Assembly (NCBI GenBank): GCA_010015655.1
Contig: ML976681.1
Location: 558,661 to 622,660 of the forward strand
Direction of reading: 5' to 3'
DNA: 64,000 bases
From: Bimuria novae-zelandiae CBS 107.79
Lineage: Eukaryota; Ascomycota; Dothideomycetes; Pleosporales; Didymosphaeriaceae
Shown: one piece after another, positions 12,150-22,304 of the stretch
How the letters are laid out: every line of letters begins with the position of its first letter
Numbering within the stretch: the stretch's first letter is position 1
The notes under the pieces: model-generated
The model's input: the letters and a program-made list of their open reading frames with translations, nothing else
The model's database searches: none
Told to the model about the DNA's origin: nothing
Translations under genes and position numbers: made by a program

Positions 12150-13184
12150 ATGCTCATCCTATCTCTCCTAGTATTGTTCCCAACTACCATTTTCGCGAAT
12201 GCGCAAACGTGCCCAGGCCACGCCTTCCAAACCCAATGTCCATATCCACCACTCCCCTATACAGTAGCACCCAGCCATGGAAAAGGACTCGGAGTCTTCG
12301 CAGCGCATGACTTGGAGACCGGCTCAGTGATTATGCGCGAGGCGCCTATGATCACGATCAAACCTCCACAGCACACTCCAGGAACCGGCTACCCTATGTC
12401 TGAAATCTCCCAGCTCGTACATGCGGAGTACATCAAGCTTTCAGAACCAGAGAAAGACGAAGTGCTTTCTCTAACCTACACAGTGTTACCAGGCGACGCT
12501 GCAAGATACGGGGACAAGCTGGACCATCTAGGCCTGATTTTCCGGAACAATGCGTACGACACCGGTTCCGAGGTCGGTCTGTTCGCAAAGATTGCGAGAA
12601 TCAATCATTCTTGTCGGCCCAATGCAGCGTACTACTGGAACGAAAAGCTGAAGAAGCGATTCGTCTACGCCACGCGCGATATCGCAGAAGGCGAGGAGAT
12701 CTTCGTCTCGTTCATCTCCTTGCTCTTAACGCGCGAAGAGCGCCAGAAGAAGCTCGCCCGGTACGGATTCACCTGCACATGTCCTGCATGCTCGCAACAT
12801 CCAGTTGACCTGCACTACTCGGACCAATCTCGTTCGGATATCAACCAGGCCATCCGAGCATTCTCGTCGCAGATGAACTTGACTGCACCAACGCACCCCT
12901 CCGCTGTCCGCAAAGCACTGAAGAACGCAGAGTCGAGCTTAGAGCTAGCCAATTTGGTTCAAAAGGAAGGACTCGCGGATTATTATGCCCAGACTTATAG
13001 GATCGCGGCAATCAGCCACGCCAGGATAGGAGATTGGCAGAAGGCGACGGTATGGGCGAACGAGGCTTATAAGAGAAGGGTTATGGAGGATGGGGAAAGT
13101 CCGTGGGCATTGGAGATGTATGAGTTGACTAGAAGATTTATTGAGAACTGGGAGACGCAGTTGAAAAGCGCGGGTGCCACCTGA
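12150..13184 (+). CDS. SET-domain protein with an N-terminal signal peptide
   Basis: Intronless frame of 344 aa from ATG 12150. Residues 1-19 (MLILSLLVLFPTTIFANAQ) look like a signal peptide, so the product may enter the secretory pathway, unlike nuclear SET enzymes. SET landmarks are present in order: GKGLGVFAA (44-52), the cofactor-binding NHSCRPN (152-158) and GEEIFVSF (181-188), then a post-SET-like Cys cluster FTCTCPAC (207-214). In active lysine methyltransferases the last motif usually ends in a catalytic Tyr; here that position is Phe188. The family (SET and MYND-like/SET5-like proteins of ascomycetes) often has signal-peptide members of unknown role. Both the substrate and whether it methylates anything are unknown. 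Confidence 0.85.
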   Translation: MLILSLLVLFPTTIFANAQTCPGHAFQTQCPYPPLPYTVAPSHGKGLGVFAAHDLETGSVIMREAPMITIKPPQHTPGTGYPMSEISQLVHAEYIKLSEPEKDEVLSLTYTVLPGDAARYGDKLDHLGLIFRNNAYDTGSEVGLFAKIARINHSCRPNAAYYWNEKLKKRFVYATRDIAEGEEIFVSFISLLLTREERQKKLARYGFTCTCPACSQHPVDLHYSDQSRSDINQAIRAFSSQMNLTAPTHPSAVRKALKNAESSLELANLVQKEGLADYYAQTYRIAAISHARIGDWQKATVWANEAYKRRVMEDGESPWALEMYELTRRFIENWETQLKSAGAT

Positions 13185-13394
13185 ACTGGACGAGTGCAGA
13201 TGTGGTATCGCCACTGAGCGGCTGTTCCACGGCTGACGCCACACTATCAAAGTGACGGGACCGAGTAGACGAGCCAATCAGACGCTTTCGGAGAGGATGA
13301 TGGGATGCAGGGCCAGCTCGGGGCGAGAGGCTCTGAGACGGGAGGATTGATTAAAGAGCGTGACCGGCTTGGATTTTTGGCAGAGGGGTTTTCT

Positions 13395-14764
13395 TTAGTT
13401 GTCCATAGAAACAACACTTCTCCTTCGATCTTCAACCTGTTCTTGGTCATCTCCAAGCAAGCTTCTCTCTTCATCGACAGCTTTAACCTCCTTTTTCTCT
13501 GCATTCTTCTGCAGGCTAACCCAAACAGCAGCAACAATGATAAGCACCGCCCCAAACAAGCTCTCAATCGGTGGTGTGGTTCCCCAGATGATACGCTCGA
13601 CTAACAAAGCGAACACCAGTTGAAGGTAGGTCAGGTTCGTTGCTCTTCCACCCTTTTCTCTTTGCAAGCCTTCCGTGAGGAGGAATTGCAACGCAAAGCC
13701 AGCGAATCCGATGACAGCAATTAATCCCCACTGGCCCAGGCTTTCAGGCATGACAAACTTTAGGTCGGGATGCACGAAGATGATGAACGCCGATCCAGCG
13801 GTGGACAGGAAAGCAAAGTAAGTAACGCTGACGAGCGAGTGGGCGCGTTTCCCAATGACTCGGATCGTGGCATAAGCTATTGACGCCGCGAAAGTCCCCA
13901 AGACCGCGAGGAGGATAGCGACTGTCCTCTGCTCGGCCGAAACAGGGGGTAGAGTGGGAGGTTGAACGCCTAGCATGCCGATAGCCAGCGAAGACAACGA
14001 GTCGCTGCTTGGATCACTCCGAGGCTCTGTCGGCCGGCCTGAGATTGGGTCCAAAGGCACACTAGGAAATAGCCACGGTGGGCGAGCCACAAAGAGAACA
14101 CCGGTGAAGGCAAGGAGGCCAGCAAGTGCTTCTTTCAGAGTGTATGGCTCCTTCAGCCAGATCCAGCATACTAGAGCCGTCATCGTGGGGATGAGGAACG
14201 CGATCACCGTCGCATCGGCGAATTCAAGCCATGACAGTGAGTCTTTCGGATTATCAGCATCATTCAGAGAAAGCCGACCACAAGATCTGTGCTTACAATA
14301 TAATCCGAACAATCCCACAAATCCAGCGAAACCGCGCAAAATCAATAGACCGGTCACACCTCGAGATCTCGGGATCTTGTTATACCAAATGTATAGACAG
14401 CTCAAGACAGTTGTGCAGGACATGCGAACGAAGATGATTTGCAAAGCGTGAAACTTCGTTTCATAGCCTGTTGCTAGTAATTTTGCTGCTGTGTTCATCT
14501 GTACTCCGATCAGCTTCGTGAGTGGAAAGAAACATGCATGGAATTGCATACAGCTGAGCCGCATGTTTGAGCCAGGAAAACAAGGAAGAGACCAAAGTTT
14601 CTCTCATAGAACTGCTTCAACTTCCGCCGCGCTGTATTTGACTGGTCCTGAGGCTCGTTCTCTTCTCCATGAACGGAACCGTTCCCAAGCGAAGATGCCG
14701 CAGCATACTGATCAGACGCAGTGGCGGAGTCGTCGGTCGCGCCGTAGGACCTCACGCCTCCCAT
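13395..14764 (-). CDS. EamA/DMT-superfamily membrane transporter
   Basis: Three exons: 14764-14552, 14498-14297 and 14242-13395, with introns of 53 and 54 nt; product 420 aa. The first junction joins FLAQTCGSA to MNTAAKLLATGYETK. The second restores GLFGLYYSLSWLEFADATV, a hallmark stretch of fungal SLC35G/EamA proteins. About ten hydrophobic spans are visible in two repeats, preceded by a hydrophilic N-terminus of about 60 residues and followed by a charged tail (EERSLLGDDQEQVEDRRRS). The family exports or exchanges small metabolites across membranes; substrate and membrane cannot be told from sequence. The gene is convergent with the SET gene 210 nt away. Confidence 0.88.
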
Positions 14765-14933
14765 GTCGAACGTAGGTGTGAGTTAGCTGGCCGCCGATGC
14801 GCGGATATTGAACTTTGATGGACCCACAATTGCCGGGTCCGTGAGCCGCGAATGGCCGGTTGACAGCAACCTAGTCCCGAAGCGTCGTAGCACCATCGCC
14901 AATCTAATTAAGTATGGCGTGATAGAACTCAGG

Positions 14934-15000
14934 GTTTCTTTTATCGCCATCAACGACCTGAACAGCTCATGCGACACACAGCAACCAAGAAACGCGACGA
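14934..15000. repeat. Dispersed ~65-bp sequence, copy B
   Basis: Lies between the transporter start and the 3' end of the next minus-strand gene (interval 14765-15141, otherwise featureless). It shares CAACGACCTGAACAG and the GCGACACACAGCAACCAAG region with copies A and C. The minus strand reads SHELFRSLMAIKETL. Confidence 0.6.
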
Positions 15001-15141
15001 CAATATCCGCGAAAAGCGACATATCTGTCCGCCTCTCACTGTTATATTAGATCGGATGTTGTTGACTCTGCATGCAAAACGAATAATTACGACGCAGCCT
15101 ACACAGAATAGATCATGGGCTTCCTTTCTTCAACAGTAACA

Positions 15142-16021
15142 TTACGCTTCGATCTCAAAGTCTTCAAGATGTTCTGCGAGCTTATCCTCGAACTCGTTCC
15201 ACCATGCTTCATCAAAAGAATCACTGTCATCTACCTCTGTGCTGTCGTCGGGAGCCTTCTCCAGTCGAATTTCAAGAGCTGGAACCTCCTCATCCCATTT
15301 TCTCGTTGTTCCAGTACTCCAGACGTCTTGCAGCTTTATCGTTTGCATGATGGCTTCGGAATTTGTCTTCTCCTTGGAATTTGCAACGTAACGGGGCTTT
15401 CACCTGGCGGAAATGTCAGTCGATATCTCACGCAACTACCAGGGTGTCATCTCGGACCTTGATCCATTGTGCAGCCCAAACCTTTTTGCCCTTGATCTGA
15501 GTACTTGCTTGTGCTTCTATACCATTGCCAAAATGGACTGTTGCACCAATTTTCAGACCCGCCAAATCCGCCAAGCCTGTAGGCTCTGGAACGGGCACTT
15601 TCGCAGTTCCGTGGCTTGACGAGCTCCCTTTCCTCACTGAGAACACAGTTCCATCTTCAATTACGTACGTGCCCGTGAGAAGCCAAACGTGCGGCGTCTT
15701 CACGAGGTTGTTGGTCGCTGCAGTGATAGATCTGGCAACGGAAAACCTGGTCTCGAACCACTGACGGACGGCGTCTTACTTGAGCAGGTGGTCCCCGAAG
15801 AATTTGTCCGAACTTTACGGATCAGTTCATAGTCACGAATCAAACCAGTCGTGGGCTTACTCAATGACCTCAAGTTTGGAACCCGTTTTACCCACGATCA
15901 GTCGGGTATCTGACTTGGACGAGCTATGGCCCGCTTCGACGACTTTCTTCAAATCGATATTGAGCAAACCGTCAGAATTTTGCGTCCATAGCATGTTGCA
16001 GGATGATCCATTAGCATCCAT
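15142..16021 (-). CDS. Unrecognised four-exon protein (246 aa)
   Basis: Exons 16021-15861, 15812-15780, 15731-15440 and 15396-15142; introns of 48, 48 and 43 nt with donors GTAAGC, GTAAGA and GTAGTT. The 33-nt second exon bridges LEVI to DKFFGDHLLK and then SITAATNNLVKTPHVWLLTG, and the frame stays open throughout. The central part (TPHVWLLTGTYVIEDG, LKIGATVHFGNG, KKVWAAQWIKV) looks like a compact beta-rich domain. The C-terminus is very acidic (EKAPDDSTEVDDSDSFDEAW). There is no signal peptide or membrane span. I do not recognise the family. The third intron has a good CTGAC branch point but an unusual GTAGTT donor, so that junction is the weakest. Confidence 0.65.
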
Positions 16022-16429
16022 CACGAATTACTCTCCACGTCCACCACCCAGAACGCGCCGGAAAAGATGAAAAACGTGACGGCGGCGAACTTCAACGTTA
16101 TCCGTCCAAGACTTCGGATCTCCCCGGCTTTAGACTAAACTGCTTTCAGCCGCATAATGTAATTCCGCGTCTACCCCACAGATTTGGGCGTTACGGAATA
16201 GCGCCGCGGGCCAGATGCCGACGGAAACCAGAGCTCCAGCCGCAAACGAATGCACGCGACGACATAGCTCCAGCTATATCCGAGCCTCCACTTCCCGAGG
16301 TTGTATTCGCGTTGTAACTCTCTTTGCACCAATTCATTTTCACTGTTTATTTGGCAACACAAGGTATTATTACGATTCTTGTACGTTTTGTTTTGATATT
16401 GGGAGACAGCTGGAGGAGCTCGACACACA
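16022..16429. other. Divergent promoter region
   Basis: 408 bp between two divergent starts. It contains C/T-rich runs and no recognised gene. Confidence 0.4.
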
Positions 16430-18092
16430 ATGCCGTCGCTAGCCCGGACTTACCGCACAGCAGTGCTCTTCTCGCGGAGCACCACCCAAGTAACTATCAT
16501 AACAACAGAGAGTTGAGATACAGATTCTAATCACAGACAGACATACTTGAACGTCGCCCGCAACTTCTCCACAACCCACCGCCGCCATGAAATCAACAAA
16601 ATCTACGCCTCGGCCGCCGCCGCAATCGACGACATGCAGTCCAACAGCACGCTCCTCTGCGGCGGCTTCGGCCTCTCGGGCGTCCCCGACACGCTCATAA
16701 ACCAGGTCCAACAAACACCCTCCATCACCGGGCTCACCGCCGTCTCCAACAACGCCGGCATTGTCGGCTCCGGGCTAGGCTTGCTGCTCGAGAGCAAGCA
16801 AGTCACCAAGATGATCGCTAGCTACGTGGGTGAGAACAAGGTCCTCGAGAAAATGTACCTGCACGGCGAACTGGAGCTCGAACTCACGCCGCAGGGCACA
16901 CTCGCGGAGCGCTGCCGCGCGGGCGGCGCGGGGATTCCTGCGTTCTACACGCCCGCGGCGTTCGGCACCGTTGTGCAGACGGGCGAGCTGGCGCTGCGAC
17001 ATAATGCGGACGGCTCGGTCGCGCAGTACTCCGCACCCCGCGATGTGAAAGTGTTCAGCGGGAAGTCGTACGTCATGGAAGAAGCGATTCGCGGGGACTA
17101 CGCCTTCGTGAAAGCGTACAAAGCCGACCGGCTGGGAAACTTGCAATTCCGGTTCTCAGCGCACAACTTCAACGGCGCGATGGCGCGGAATGCGCACATT
17201 ACGATTGTCGAAGCAGAGCACATCGTCGAGGTGGGCGAGATAGAGCCGCACGCCGTGCACGTCCCTGGCATCTACGTTGACCGCGTGATCCAATCAACTT
17301 CACCCAAAAACATCGAAAAGGTCATCAACGCGAAGGACCCCGCGGACGCGCTCAACGGCGCGCTAGGCCAGGGCGATGCCGCGAGCAAGCGCGAGCGCAT
17401 CGTGCGCCGGGCCGCAAAGGAGTTCAAAAACGGGATGTACGCGAACCTAGGCATTGGTATGCCGATGCTCGCGCCGTCGTTCGTGGACCCGGACATCGAG
17501 CTGCAGTTGCAGTCCGAGAATGGGATTCTGGGACTCGGCCCGTATCCGGTCAAAGGCGCGGAGGATCCGGATTTGATTAACGCGGGGAAGGAAACGGTGA
17601 CGCTATTGCCGGGCGCGTCGACGTTCGGGTCCGAAGAGTCGTTTGGCATGATTCGCGCGGGGAAGATCGATCTCACGATCTTGGGTGCTATGCAAGTAAG
17701 TGCGAGAGGAGACCTCGCGAATTGGATGCTGCCGGGTAAGGTGAAGGGGTTTGGCGGAGCGATGGACTTGGTGAGCAATCCGTCGGCGACGAAGGTTGTG
17801 GTTACGATGGAGCACACGGATAAGAAGGGGCGCCCAAAGATTCTTAAGCAGTGCGAGTTCCCGTTGACCGGGAAGGCGTGTGTGAGCAGAATTATCACTG
17901 ACCTGGTAAGTCGAAACACTATCAAGTTGGAGAAGTACCTTGACTGACTTGCTTGTGTAGTGTGTGTTTGATGTCGATTTCACAGAAGGCCTGACTCTGA
18001 TTGAGATTGCCGATGGTGTAACGGTTGACGAAGTACGAGCGAAGACGGGCGCAGACTTCAAGGAAGCTGATGTAGTGAAGCCCATGCTGTAA
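16430..18092 (+). CDS. Succinyl-CoA:3-ketoacid CoA transferase, mitochondrial
   Basis: Exons 16430-16489, 16541-17905 and 17961-18092 (introns 51 and 55 nt); 518 aa, the usual SCOT length. It moves CoA from succinyl-CoA to 3-oxoacids such as acetoacetate in the mitochondrial matrix. The basic, hydroxyl-rich start [20 protein letters not shown] is a plausible presequence and only appears when the first intron is removed. The subunit-A half carries [13 protein letters not shown] (from residue 61). The subunit-B half carries NLGIGMP and [11 protein letters not shown], whose Glu (about residue 346) is the catalytic residue that forms the glutamyl-CoA intermediate. The last exon supplies the conserved end [19 protein letters not shown]. 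Fungal relatives also include enzymes that detoxify propionyl-CoA, so the physiological acceptor is uncertain. Confidence 0.93.
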
Positions 18093-18374
18093 TAGCCCCT
18101 ATGATTGCGGCATTGTATATACCAGATTTTCCACGACTACCAGATCGAGAGCCTCAAAATCGTTGAGATAAGGCAGTACAAAAGCAATGATACCAGTTAG
18201 CACTCCAATGACGCATCCAAGACGAATGTGAAGTCAGAAGATAATCGTATTTAAGACAAGAGTGGAAAGCTACCCAGTCAAGCTCACTCAGCGCTCGTTT
18301 TCCCCACCTTTCCCTCTCTTAATTATACACTGCTCGTTGTACACTCGGCAGGGGCCTCGACCTTTTTTGCCCGT

Positions 18375-19429
18375 TTATTTCCCAGCCCTCTTCTCCTTAT
18401 CCGAAAGCGATTGGGTGACGTTGAGACCCAGACCCTGGGAGTCTAAGTACACCTTGTTCTGGGAATTCTGCAGGATCTGTGCGATGTTCCTGGCGTTCTC
18501 GAATTCCCTGAGATCGACATATGACCGTGACTTCTTGATGGCGTCACCGATGAGCTCGGCGGATCGTGCCTCACCCTGGGCGCGGACGACGGTGGCTTGC
18601 TTCTCCTGGCGGGCTTTGTCGACGACGAAGGCGGCGCGCTGGGCCTCTTGCTGGGCGACCTGCTTGGCTTCGACGGCAGCGGTGAATTCGGGAGAGAAGG
18701 CAAGGTGCTATAAGACGTTAGTTTCTCGGTTTTGGACTGGACATCTGGTTTGCATACCGTCAAGGAAACATCATCCAGCATGATGTTGAACCTCGCCGCC
18801 CTCCTCACGAGGTTATCCCTGACCAGCCGACTGACATTCTCACGCTGAGTGATCAACTGGCTCGCGTTGAACTGCGCTACCACGCTCTTCAACACCTCAT
18901 TGACGATGGACGGCAGCACCCTCTCGTCATAGTCTGTTCCGAGCGTCCGGTAGATCTGCGGCAGCGCATCGACGCGCGGTCTCGAGAGCACACGGCACGT
19001 TATGTTGACCATCTGCAAGTCCTTGGTTCCGGTGAGGGAGGCGACATTTCTTGGCTTCGCGCGCACGTCGTAGGTGATGGGGGTCTCGAACCACGGAATG
19101 CGGAAATGGGTTCCTTCGCTGTAGATGTCCTTCTGCACGCCGCCTATCCTGGTGTACTTGATTGCTCGGTGACCACCGTCAACTGCAGCCCATTAGCACC
19201 GATCCATCCTCTTTCCCCGGCTCCAAACATATTGAAGATCGGGCTGATGTTACGCACCGTTGAAGAGCGCATTATTCGCCAAGAAGAGACCGCCACCGAT
19301 CACGACGAGAGCTCCGAGTCCTCCGATTGTACCCTTGGGTGGTCCGCCGCCACCGCCGAATCGCTGGGTTCGTCGCGTGAGCTCGTTCTGAATGCGCTGC
19401 CAGGCTTCCTTAGGGTCGGGGGCAGACAT
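18375..19429 (-). CDS. PHB2: Prohibitin-2, inner mitochondrial membrane
   Basis: Exons 19429-19258, 19182-18758 and 18707-18375 (introns 75 and 50 nt); 309 aa, the normal length. Prohibitin-2 forms ring complexes with prohibitin-1 in the inner membrane that chaperone respiratory subunits and regulate the m-AAA protease. An N-terminal anchor ([19 protein letters not shown]) leads directly into [17 protein letters not shown] across the first junction. The PHB domain holds [20 protein letters not shown] and [20 protein letters not shown]. The C-terminal helix ([20 protein letters not shown]) is the usual coiled coil. The gene converges with the CoA transferase gene 282 nt away, a gap with no feature seen. 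Confidence 0.94.
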
Positions 19430-20120
19430 GTCGGCGGGCGGATGTCAGGAATCGGATGGGATGGCGGCGATGTGGATGCGGCGGTCGGTGTGGTGAGGTC
19501 TACGAAAAGAATCGCGGCGAAAGTGAGCTCCGTCTTGCAGGGATGGTGCCTTTGCCAAGCAAGACCCCAGGTGTGGGTCACGCCTCCCTTGCACAATTGT
19601 GTAATCGCAAATGCACCACAACTCTTGAATGCGGTTAGATGTTTGAGAAGCTTAGGAGCTCGTTATGTTGTCACCGTAAATGTTTCCACTCCGTCTTGGC
19701 GGAGAAAGTCCAAAACTGTTGGTTGACAGCTGCGGTTTCCGGCGCACGGTTCAAGCCAATCAACGTCGGAGAGTGCACATTGCTTAAGCACAGCTGGCCA
19801 AAAGCTCCCTCCAACTTAGCATAATTTGTATTCCGCCGATTGACTTGACGTTGTCTTCTACTCTTGTGATACCCCTTCCTTTTGTTCTGGAGGCCCACCG
19901 ATTAGTCCATTGACCTAGTATTCATTGTTGTCAGCAGCTTGGTGCGACGGAGCTTCAGCTATTGAGGTAGACTGCGGGCAACCTCCAATGCGCAATCGCT
20001 CTCACACTAACCAACGCGCCTCAGACTGACAAACGTATCTTAGCCTATCGCGTCTCTGGACTGAACGCACACATCTTTGATACCCTCCGACCGCCAGCGC
20101 ACTCGCGCCCCGCCGCCAAC
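19430..20120. other. Divergent promoter region of PHB2 and the lectin gene
   Basis: 691 bp between two divergent starts, with no recognised gene. A few short open frames have no supporting motif. Confidence 0.45.
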
Positions 20121-20978
20121 ATGTATCTTACCTCCAGATGCTTAAAGACCATCGTCTGGTCCGCCCTTGCCTTCTCCACTGCCCGCGCCCAGTACATAAT
20201 AGACAACCTCAGCTTTGGCCAGAAAGATGGCCAGCCGATATCACCGAATCTGCGCGGAATACCCCACTACACGGCCAAAGGTCTCGGCTGGGACATCGAG
20301 ATACTCTCAGACCGCGCTGTATTGACACCACCGTGGCCTGGAAACAGGCGCGGAGCTCTATGGAGCGAGGATCCATTACACCATTCCGGCGATTGGTCTG
20401 CGGAGCTGCACTTCCGTGCGTCAGGCATGGAGCGGGGCGGCGGTAACTTGCAGCTTTGGTACACGCGGGAGTCGCAGAAGAACGAGGACCCTGCAAGCTT
20501 ATACACGGCGCCCAAATTTGATGGATTGGTTCTGGTTCTGGATCAGTACGAAGGACGAGGCGGATCTGTGCGCGGATTTCTGAATGACGGGAACATTGAC
20601 TTTAAGGCACATCACGATGTGGACCAGCTTGCCTTTGGGCAATGCAACTACCCGTACAGGAACCTGGGACGCTTCAGCGTGCTGAAGATGCAGCAGGCGA
20701 ACGGCAAGTTTGAGGTTTTTGTAGATGGCAACCCATGTTTCTCCACAGACAAGGCAAGCCGCCCACCTACTCCTAGCGACGAAGGCTAATCATGTCTCAG
20801 GTCAAGCTTCCAGATGGCTACCACTTCGGCATAACCGCCTCCTCCGCTGAAAACCCCGACTCCTTCGAAGTCCACAAGTTCCTCGTGTCCACCACGAACG
20901 CTCACACCCGTGAGGAGCGCGGCTCATGGGCCCAAAACCAGGCTGCGCAGAACCCGAACCAACAGGCTCAGCAGCAGC

Positions 20979-21021
<43 letters not shown>

Positions 21022-21664
21022 GGGACAGGACCAGAACCAGCAGCAGAAGGTCCAGCCTCCGCCGCGCGTCCACGGCAACTGGCTCCAACGCACACAAGAG
21101 CAAAACAAGCCTCTTGATCCCAACATTCCCCAGATGGTAGAAGATGTATTCGCCGCCAACATCAAATCGCAGCAAGACCAGTTCGCCGACCTCCACAATC
21201 GGCTGCAGATCATGAACCACAAGATCGACGGACTGTACGATATGCTCGATAAGATCATCATAGACAACGACCAACGGTTTGATCAACTGATGGGCAGGAT
21301 TACACCGATGCACGACCAGATCGCGGCGACGATGCGCAATGTGGAGAAGGTGGAGCGGACGACGATGGAGACACTGAGGGATCTGGAGAGCAAGGATTTC
21401 AAGGATCTGTTGAACTCGGTACATCAGGCTATCCACCAGGGACATAGTGCGCTGAGCAACAACATCCCGCTGGCGATTACCGATAGTAAGTCTTCCAATT
21501 AGACCGCGCCTTGAACATCAACTAACGATATCACAGTTGTCGATAAGCGACGACCGAGCATGACGATGTTCCTGCTTGCGGCGGTCGCAGTGCAGATCAT
21601 GGTCATCGGTGCGTACATGTTGTACAAGAAGAGGAGGAACAGCGCGCCGAAGAAGTATCTATGA
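20121..21664 (+). CDS. L-type lectin cargo receptor (Emp46/47 or ERGIC-53-like)
   Basis: Exons 20121-20753, 20801-21485 and 21537-21664; 481 aa. The first intron (47 nt) has a GC donor (AAG|GCAAGC...CTCAG): reading through gives a stop, and no GT donor rescues the frame. A signal peptide (residues 1 to about 24, ending STARAQ) precedes a luminal lectin domain with QKDGQPISPNLRG, GLVLVLDQYEGRGGSV and VDGNPCFSTDK. A run of 18 Gln (residues 268-285) separates it from a heptad-rich stalk (HNRLQIMNHKIDGLYDMLDK). One membrane span near the end (MFLLAAVAVQIMVIGAYML) is followed by a cytosolic tail ending KKYL, a KKXX dilysine signal for COPI retrieval to the ER. Such receptors bind N-glycans on secretory cargo and cycle between ER and Golgi. 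Confidence 0.88.
20969..21022 (+). repeat. CAG/CAA microsatellite encoding polyGln
   Basis: Eighteen Gln codons: three CAG, fourteen CAA and one CAG, within exon 2 of the lectin gene, between lectin domain and stalk. The pure CAA run should be length-variable between strains. Confidence 0.9.
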
Positions 21665-22304
21665 GGCCGCTCGTACTGCTTTATTCTTTTTGTACATGAT
21701 TTTATGCGGCCAAGTAAATGGATTTGTATCATAGGTCTTGCGCCGCGAGGCCGTAGCGATGCCTGTGGCATACATATATGGCGTTGGGGAGATATTACGG
21801 CCGTTGTGACGGCTGATCGTAGATGAACTTTTGATCTTGAATGTACATGGGTCGTGTCCGCATGTTTGTTTCCAATACCGACGAAGTGCTGTATCGGAGA
21901 GTATCAGCGTGACCGGTCAGATTGGTCACTTTTTGTATTGTTCCGACGTGTTCGCGGTGTAGGATGAGCTGGTTTGAGTGATACCAACGTGTCCATCCAC
22001 TCTGGTAAGCGGATCTTCCGATATCCAGTACGAAAGTAGCAATGGGAAAGGATATCTAGGAACGAAAACCCAGAGGACGACCACATATCGTTGGTGGTAG
22101 AAAAGCAGAAGAAGAACAATCGTGCGGGCCTCCTAGACATACAAATAGGCGAGCTAGCGGGCATTCACGTGCTTCCGTGCAACCCGTGGACCTAAATATG
22201 ACAGCAGATGCAGGGCAACCACGGGCAGGAACGAGCAGTTAGCGGCTTCGTTATTTTCCCACGTGCTCCCAATAAGACCTCGGGACTCGTGTGCAACCGG
22301 GAAG
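21665..22304. other. Intergenic region
   Basis: 640 bp holding the 3' flank of the lectin gene and the presumed promoter of the phosphatase-like gene. No feature recognised. Confidence 0.4.
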
